A DNA stretch of 64,000 bases from Psococerastis gibbosa (Eukaryota; Arthropoda; Insecta; Psocodea; Psocidae): assembly GCA_963971405.1 (NCBI GenBank), contig OZ020492.1, positions 2,914,001 to 2,978,000 on the forward strand. Reading direction: 5' to 3'. Positions within the stretch are counted from its first letter, which is position 1. Each line of letters begins with the position of its first letter. Shown piece after piece: positions 58,001 through 64,000 of this stretch. The notes beneath the pieces were generated by a model that saw only the letters and a list, made by a program, of their open reading frames with translations, was not told the DNA's origin and did no database searches. A program made the position numbers and the translations under genes.

Positions 58001-61000
58001 GGCAGACCAGGAATATTGGTGGCAGTAGCGCTTCCCCTACTACAGTCCACTATGCACAGGGACTTAAGAGCTGGCTCCGGCAGAGCAGGAACAATTGACC
58101 TGCAGTTCAGTTCCACGTTCCCCTTCTATCGATGATACTTTTACTATTACAAACGTCCACGCGAATTCAGCATTACATTCACCCTCTAGCTGTTGCGCTA
58201 AACGCGCTTAAGGAAGTTTTCACTTAAACAATTTCTCCATACCTTGACCATAACGTTCGCATTGAAGATGTATGATGAAAAGAAGACCCAAAATACGTCA
58301 TATATTAGTAGGCCAGTTAAAAGTAAAGTTGAGACCTTAAGACTTGGCAGTCGCACAAAAGCAATGAACGCAACGCACAAGCCCATTCCCATGGCTGAAA
58401 CAGAATAAATTATAATTAGGATAGCACATGTAGGTAATTTAGCGGTAAACCCCAAATTAAAGACACGTCTTACGATATGAAATGTTTTCATCAATTTTAT
58501 TTTTCTGTGAACTAATGAATCTGTTTCAGAATCAATTTTCCTGTGTTTGTAGATACATAAAAAACGGGGTTGTGGTCACATTAAGCAAGACGTTTTGTTT
58601 GTCAAAGGATTCTTAACCACATTTATTGTCACACCTTAATATTTTCCTTGGAACCAATATAAAAGCTCAGCTTGAGTGAGAGCCTTGCCATATAGGCATT
58701 TTATATGTTATATATCTGTCCTATGGGCCCACACCGTGGCCTGGGACTGTGTCCAACTATACTACTACTATGTTATATATTATGTGTTTACATCAAGAGG
58801 CCAATTTGAACAATGTACCTCCCGACTGCTAAATAGTGGTTCTAGTGACTTCATATATCCGACTTGGGATTGTTGTAACGTGTACAACCACGTGCGGATC
58901 TGATGAGAGTTGGCAGAAAGGGCAGGGCGCTTATTGAGTAGCTATCAATTACGAGGACAAAAAATTCTATGCCAATCAAACAATAAAAAACTACTCGTTT
59001 GTTTTAATGACGGAAATAGCGCCAAATGCCTGAATAAAAATATGCAAAATTGGGAGCCAAACATATTACGCACCATCCATAAGAATCCAGTGACCTGTCA
59101 GCACCCAGATGCACACTATTAACAAGGCCAGAGAAAATGACAGCAATTCGGCTCCTGTGAACCGACCACACACTCCAAATGAGATCCTGAAATTAAATTC
59201 ACAAGTATCATGTCTCAGATCTAGCATAATGACATCAAAACAATTGGCAAAGGCATGTTTTGGACGAGCCCTGGGTAAGCACGTTGTCCAGTGCACTCCA
59301 GAAAGCACAATCTCACACCATCAACCTCTCAAGCCCCTTGGGACACAATGAAATATGAAATATTAACAGATAAAGGCGAACTGTTTTAGACGGCAACCTC
59401 GTTTTCCAGTGTACTGATAGCAATTTGCCTAACCACACGAATGCCACTCAGTACCATACTATTGAATTGCCATACAAACAGACAACACGTTAGCACCAAA
59501 GGGCGTTGCGTTTTGATTATCAAAAAATAATAATAATAACAGATAAATAAAACATATGACAAATAACATTAATGCAATCAAATATTAAGCACAAATAAAC
59601 GACAATAATAAAAGGTCCGTCCGTTGGTTAGCTAGTAATGCTTACTTTTTTCCGTCAGAGCAAGGGCGTATAATGTATTGACACATGGGCAACAGCAAAA
59701 ACGCTAACGCGACTGTAGCTATAACTGAAACAAAAGAAGTCTAAGTTAAGAATTTTTATCTCGAATAGAAAGGGTTCTAAAGGTGATTTGGGAGCTACCT
59801 GAGATTAATAGCGAACCGGGCACCCCACTATCAGTTTTTTGTACAATTGTGCCATCAGTGAGATGAACTAAATTTGAAGAAGTATTCTTCTGCATTTTAA
59901 CAAGTAGTTTGAGGTCAATAAATTCTTGTGCAGGATTATATTTAATTATAGACATTTAAAGCTTCTGAAGGAACCCTTATTCTCGACGTTGCGATAACGA
60001 AGCAGGGGCAACTAGAAATTTTACCATTACTCACTTGCTGTACAGATGGCGAAGAGCATTTGCATGGAATCGAAGAAGAAGAACATGACCAGAAGCGACA
60101 CGGAAGCCCCTAATGGCAGACACAGTGCTTGCAATGTGTCCAAAGTTTGCACACCTGAAATAAATAATAAGTTTTAGTAGCAAAGTACGAGTAGTTTCAA
60201 CAGCACAAGGGTGTACTGTATAATACCACAGATCCCGTTACGGCCCGGCCTTACAAGTTTCAGGTAGCTAGACTTTTCCGTTTTTTGCCTAATAATTGGT
60301 ACATTAGAAAAGGTTGTGCTCTTCTGATCATCTGGTAAGATGATTGGGTTTACAATGGTAATATTATCACTGATTACGCTTTCGTTGCTTTTAATGGCAC
60401 GAGAGATGATACCCCAATGGCCATGGTCGCAAAGTTTATGCGGGTGACGAGGACGACAACAACTTAGGCTTGAATTGCTTTCTCTAATCCTGACACAAGG
60501 AAGTGCCTCTGCTTGGAGTGATCACTTCCTTGGACCTGGGAGGAAAGATCCAATTAATTTATATACGTTATATGTGAAAGCACCAGTACCCAATGTACTC
60601 CATGGCACTTGTTTGATCTGTTTAATGGGCTAAGGCCTAGTCAGCGAACTAAAATTATATTAATAATATGCTTGAATTCCCCCGTAACCGTTTACGAATT
60701 AGGAAATAAAATTTTTTAGCTAAGAAAAGCATGGGCAAAACACTACCGGCACCTGTTGAAGGCACTTAAGAAAGGATGAGTAGGTAGTAAGACATTTTGC
60801 GAGAAACTGACTTTACTTAATTAGAAACCTAAAACTACACAATATATCTAGAGGGGTGCGCCTGACCATCAATAAGCCAATCAGCGGCCGGCACCTTTCA
60901 TACATACGCGTCACTGAACCTTTTGTAAATTGTTAAAGGCCTCAACAACTGTACAAATGCTTACCTTCTGTATTGGGCTGCGTATTAATTCCAGCCATAG

Positions 61001-61143
61001 TTTTGCTTCTTTCTTTCTCTTTTTCTTTCTCCCTTTCCCTTGCCTCCTGCTCCATGTTCAGTGAACGGAAGCTTCCATACACTATCAGTAGAATTGAGAT
61101 TAGGAACGTTGACACCCGCGAGGAGTCCATAATTGAATACGCC
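55006..61143 (-). CDS. SPPL3: Signal peptide peptidase-like 3 (SPPL3); 8 of 9 coding exons
   Basis: Exons: 61143-60965, 60154-60035, 59724-59646, 59186-59074, 58394-58243, 57308-57147, 56701-56441, 55074-55006 (stop TGA). Phases all match. They encode 377 residues; about 8 N-terminal residues must come from an unseen first exon, since exon 2 opens two bases into a codon and matches from 'AYS' onward. Total length equals human SPPL3 (385). SPPL3 is a nine-helix GxGD aspartyl protease of the Golgi/ER that cleaves type II membrane proteins, notably glycosyltransferases. Seen: catalytic YD in [11 protein letters not shown], catalytic GLGD in [12 protein letters not shown], the PAL motif in [12 protein letters not shown], and [20 protein letters not shown] at the start. 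Between helices 1 and 2 is a charged [10 protein letters not shown] loop. All key residues are intact. The gene reads in the same direction as the unnamed gene to its left. Confidence 0.96.
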
Positions 61144-61289
61144 CTAAAATAAATAAATAAATAATGGCTTTTCTCCACTCATGACCCTAAGTCCTACACT
61201 CAACTAGGACCCTGGACCACAAGCACGTAAGTACAGAGTTCACTAAATCCTCTACTAACATGTTCTCCGCCAAAATTCATAGGCAGGTA

Positions 61290-61452
61290 AGGCGCCATTC
61301 CACATACGTCAATCGTCAATGAAAAATTGAAAAATGACGTCAAAATGACGTAAATTGACGTGGTAGCAGAATTTTTAGTTTGTCTTTAATGTCTGCTAAA
61401 ACGTCATTTTTCAATTTTTCATTGACGATTGACGTATGTGGAATGGGCACCT
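61290..61452. mobile_element. MITE (family M1), complete, in SPPL3 intron 1
   Basis: Inverted ends AGGCGCCATTCCACATACGT and ACGTATGTGGAATGGGCACCT, with the arms continuing (caatcgtcaatgaaaaattg against caatttttcattgacgattg). TA flanks both sides. It is 163 bp. The element at 19149-19523 belongs to the same family. Confidence 0.85.
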
Positions 61453-61571
61453 TAGCACCAGCTACACAACTATCCAACCGAACAGGTTTGTGAGCAAACT
61501 TTATTACATAAAGGCAATGCTTTAATTAGTATTCAGGTAAGTAGATGATTGAGTGAACTCTATACTTCTGG

Positions 61572-61725
61572 GATTGTGGTCTAGCGGTAAAACCGGTGCC
61601 CCGGATAGGCATAGATCGTGGGTTCGAATTCCGACAAGTACAGATTTTATTAAATCATCTAATTTCGTTTATATTAGAGGAGGACCTCTTATACATAAGT
61701 TAATTAATGTCAGTATTATTTACCA
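61572..61725 (+). mobile_element. SINE-like repeat with tRNA promoter boxes (family B)
   Basis: A box TGGTCTAGCGGT and B box GGTTCGAATTCC stand 40 bases apart, followed by 'cagattttattaaatcatct' and 'aggaggacctctta'. The copy at 7590-7720 shares the B box half and body. The terminal stem of a tRNA does not pair, so a working tRNA is unlikely. Confidence 0.6.
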
Positions 61726-62488
61726 TACATTGCTGATATATATTCAATAGTTACAGATTTCCATTCCATTTACTTTATAACCAAGGCTATGTTCTTTACC
61801 GAGCGAGTTACATTTTATTGGCACCTTACGATCGTTCTAACGGACGAAAACCCTCTTTTATTAGCCAGTTCTATTACAAATATAAAAGACTTTTGTTCTA
61901 TTGCTAAGTCAACCTAGTGAACCCGCCCTCAATGTTGCATATTCTAGGCCTAGGCAGAACATTATTTCCTGGGCTCCATCGAACCCAACATAATAAAACT
62001 GTTGAATGTCGTCTGCTTTCGAGTGGTTTTATAATACGGTATTTAAATGGTTTGCTAGGCTTGCTGATGTGCAGATGTCCCTGTATACATCACGCATAAT
62101 ATCCCAATTATAACACTCGAAATACCAACACACTTCCAGTTTCACACTATACAAGAGGCAGTTAAAGGCCAAGGTGTTCTAGACGGTCCCTGGGCAACCT
62201 CACTGCGTAGTTTTCCACTACACGCTAAAAGCAGCTCGGTGGGCGTAAACGCAAGCTGAAGCTAGCAATCACCCTTAAATTATTATTTTTTAAATAAGCT
62301 TTGTCAAAAATGCCTCTGAGGGTCAATCAGTTACACAGGTCGTATTTATTTTGCCTATGTTGCTACCAATTTTGTTTTGCAAAACTAAGCCTATTTGGGC
62401 GGCGAAATGTTTTACTTTCCTTGATGGGTCCCGTTGTGAAAAAATTGGGAGCCATTGGCAATAGCACGAAACAAGGAGAACTTTTAGT
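61726..62488. other. Stretch without recognised genes
   Basis: It should contain or adjoin the first SPPL3 exon if that exon is in the window, but I found no ATG-bearing segment ending in TG|GT that fits. A decayed SINE A end lies near 61895-61925. Confidence 0.35.
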
Positions 62489-62650
62489 GAGGTAGGACAG
62501 TAGGTATGAGTGTAAACCAGGCAAGCGAACGCCAGACACTTTCATGAGTAGCGTAGGGAACAGTAGAGAGTTTTAAATGGAATAATTACAGATGTATAGG
62601 TGTACAGTACGTAAAATCGTTCCCTTGGTATTACTGAAACATACTCAAGA
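62489..62650 (+). mobile_element. CR1-like LINE 3' scrap
   Basis: 'aggtatgagtgtaaaccagg' and 'aacgccagacactttc' match the end of the LINE fragment at 38135-38200. Confidence 0.5.
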
Positions 62651-63059
62651 ACAGTGGTGTAAACAAGGAGACAGGGCGCCCGCCCCCTTTCCCTCCAAAG
62701 TGGGAAAATGTAAGACGAAATTAACTAATGTGAGTTGTTGAAAATGCATTATTTGCCAAGTCTAGTATATATTCATAAAAAAATAAACATATGTTTCTTT
62801 TAAATTATACAATCAAGTAATCGACAAGATAGTATAAAGTAAAATCGTCAAAGAATTCAGGGCAACAGTGAGCGGTTTGCTTTTGATAGAATTCAACATC
62901 GTCTCAGGCCCTTACCCGCGGCAAGAAGTTGCCGTAAAAGTTGAACTAAAAACAGAACAGTATGCAAGATAAAACACATTGTTAAGATACGCAGAGCATA
63001 GCATATAGTAAACAATAACAAACTAATTTATTCACAATGAGGGACAGCAAGTGTTACGA

Positions 63060-63640
63060 AGGCAGGCGCGGATCTAAGGATGGGGGGGCTATACCCCTCC
63101 CCATTAGGTTCCTAAAAATGCGTAAAACCCCCCACTATTTCTGTCCTATTTTTCACAAATTTTCTCCCGGGGGAGACCCCCGGCCCCTCCCCCCTTCTAC
63201 TCAATTATATTAATTACCTACAATAAAGAACCCTTATTGCTCTAAAAATGCGAAAAACCCCAATATTTCAGCCCTATTTTTCAAAAAATTTCACCCGGGG
63301 GCGACCCCCGAGCCCCCTACATACTTCCGAACCCTCTGGTTTATGCACAAAGGACACTAAGGTCAAAAGCTGTGTCCATGCGTCCATGAGAACGGCTTTC
63401 CCCATTTTATACACTTTTATGAAAATGGTTGGAGGGGCACCAAATTATACGCCGCCCCCTACGAAAACCTATCGTTACGCCACTGACAAGTGCCTCCCTC
63501 TTTTAAGAGGTCTAGGACCACCTCTGATTACATTGGTAATTTTTTGCAATTCATCTTTTTTATTCGTATTTAATCTTAGCCCCCTCCTTGGTCTCATTCT
63601 AGATCCGCGTCTGTACGAAGGAGACAATTATGTTTAGTAA
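63060..63640 (-). repeat. G/C-run repeat related to the 15.2 kb tandem array
   Basis: Two reverse-oriented units start at about 63110 and 63242 (aaaaatgcg(t/a)aaaacccc), about 130 bp apart, each followed by 'cctatttttcaaaaaattt' or similar and 'cccggggg(c/a)gacccccg'. 'gttacgccactgac' near 63475 is a CAGTGGCGTAAC end in reverse. Confidence 0.6.
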
Positions 63641-64000
63641 TCCTCACTCGAGTATACAGGGTTAACACGATCACTGATCTTAGCAACAGGGTGTACAATG
63701 TATAAGGAATGTTCTCTGACACTCTATTTCAGGGATCCCAACAAAATGTTTCCAATGACCCTCTCGTCGATATGATGACAAGGATCCCCAATAATTCCTA
63801 AACAACCTAAAGTTGACCATTTATTCGCTCCCACTACCCCCCCCCCTCCTGTCTAAGCTAATATAATATATACTAAGTACTTGGCTGGTACTACCTTGCC
63901 ATTGTTATTGTTCGAAATATGTGAAAAATAAGTAAAAAATATTAGGTATATTAGGTAGTTCCAGTGACGGCGCTAGTGCACTAATATTAGTTGCCGGATG

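Noticed and set aside
61572-61645. Candidate functional tRNA gene
   Set aside because: A and B boxes are good, but acceptor arms do not pair and the flanking body recurs at 7.6 kb, so it is a SINE head.
1-64000. CRISPR array, operon or prokaryotic defence system
   Set aside because: No direct-repeat/spacer pattern, no gene clusters and no ribosome binding sites; the spliced genes show this is animal nuclear DNA.
1-64000. LTR retroelement or endogenous virus
   Set aside because: No paired long terminal repeats, gag, protease or integrase signatures were recognised; all RNase H and RT frames carry LINE-type neighbours and tails.

Overview
The window reads as nuclear DNA from an AT-rich, repeat-laden invertebrate, most likely an arthropod. 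Host genes have GT-AG introns of about 0.3-4 kb. The rest is dominated by LINEs carrying an RNase H domain, CR1-like LINEs, tRNA-derived SINEs, MITEs and long G/C homopolymers. The organism call is an inference from this repeat style and the protein sequences; no single marker proves it.

Layout. 1-12 kb: LINE 3' halves (1-680 minus, 2425-3815 minus, 7740-9063 plus), a dispersed 0.7 kb repeat (Rep-1), SINEs and MITEs. 12.15-12.51 kb (minus): one coding exon with an eh1-type repressor motif, probably the first exon of a homeobox gene whose homeodomain is not in the window. 13-29 kb: repeats only, including a mirror-image arrangement of two repeat families (17.6-23.0 kb) and several nested MITEs, plus a short multi-membrane-segment reading frame at 28.8-29.2 kb.

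29-61 kb is the gene-bearing half. A GKAP/DLGAP-family gene closest to DLGAP5/HURP (minus, 29439-34913, 393 aa) and testin (plus, 35921-42135, 410 aa; PET plus three LIM domains) diverge from a 1 kb shared intergenic region. Next on the minus strand is a host gene I rebuilt from short exons only (43006-46967, with probable further exons up to 54.7 kb). It is acidic, carries LEW-acidic motifs and is not firmly identified. SPPL3, an intramembrane aspartyl protease, follows on the minus strand (55006-61143); all exons but the first, very short one were found. 61-64 kb: MITE, SINE and LINE fragments.

The genes are separate housekeeping or cytoskeletal functions (spindle microtubules, actin/focal adhesion, Golgi/ER proteolysis) and form no operon or pathway. 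I found no convincing new molecular system. The most novel material is the short-exon gene, the Rep-1 family, the paired LINE 3' hairpins, and the MITE insertions with reconstructable empty sites.
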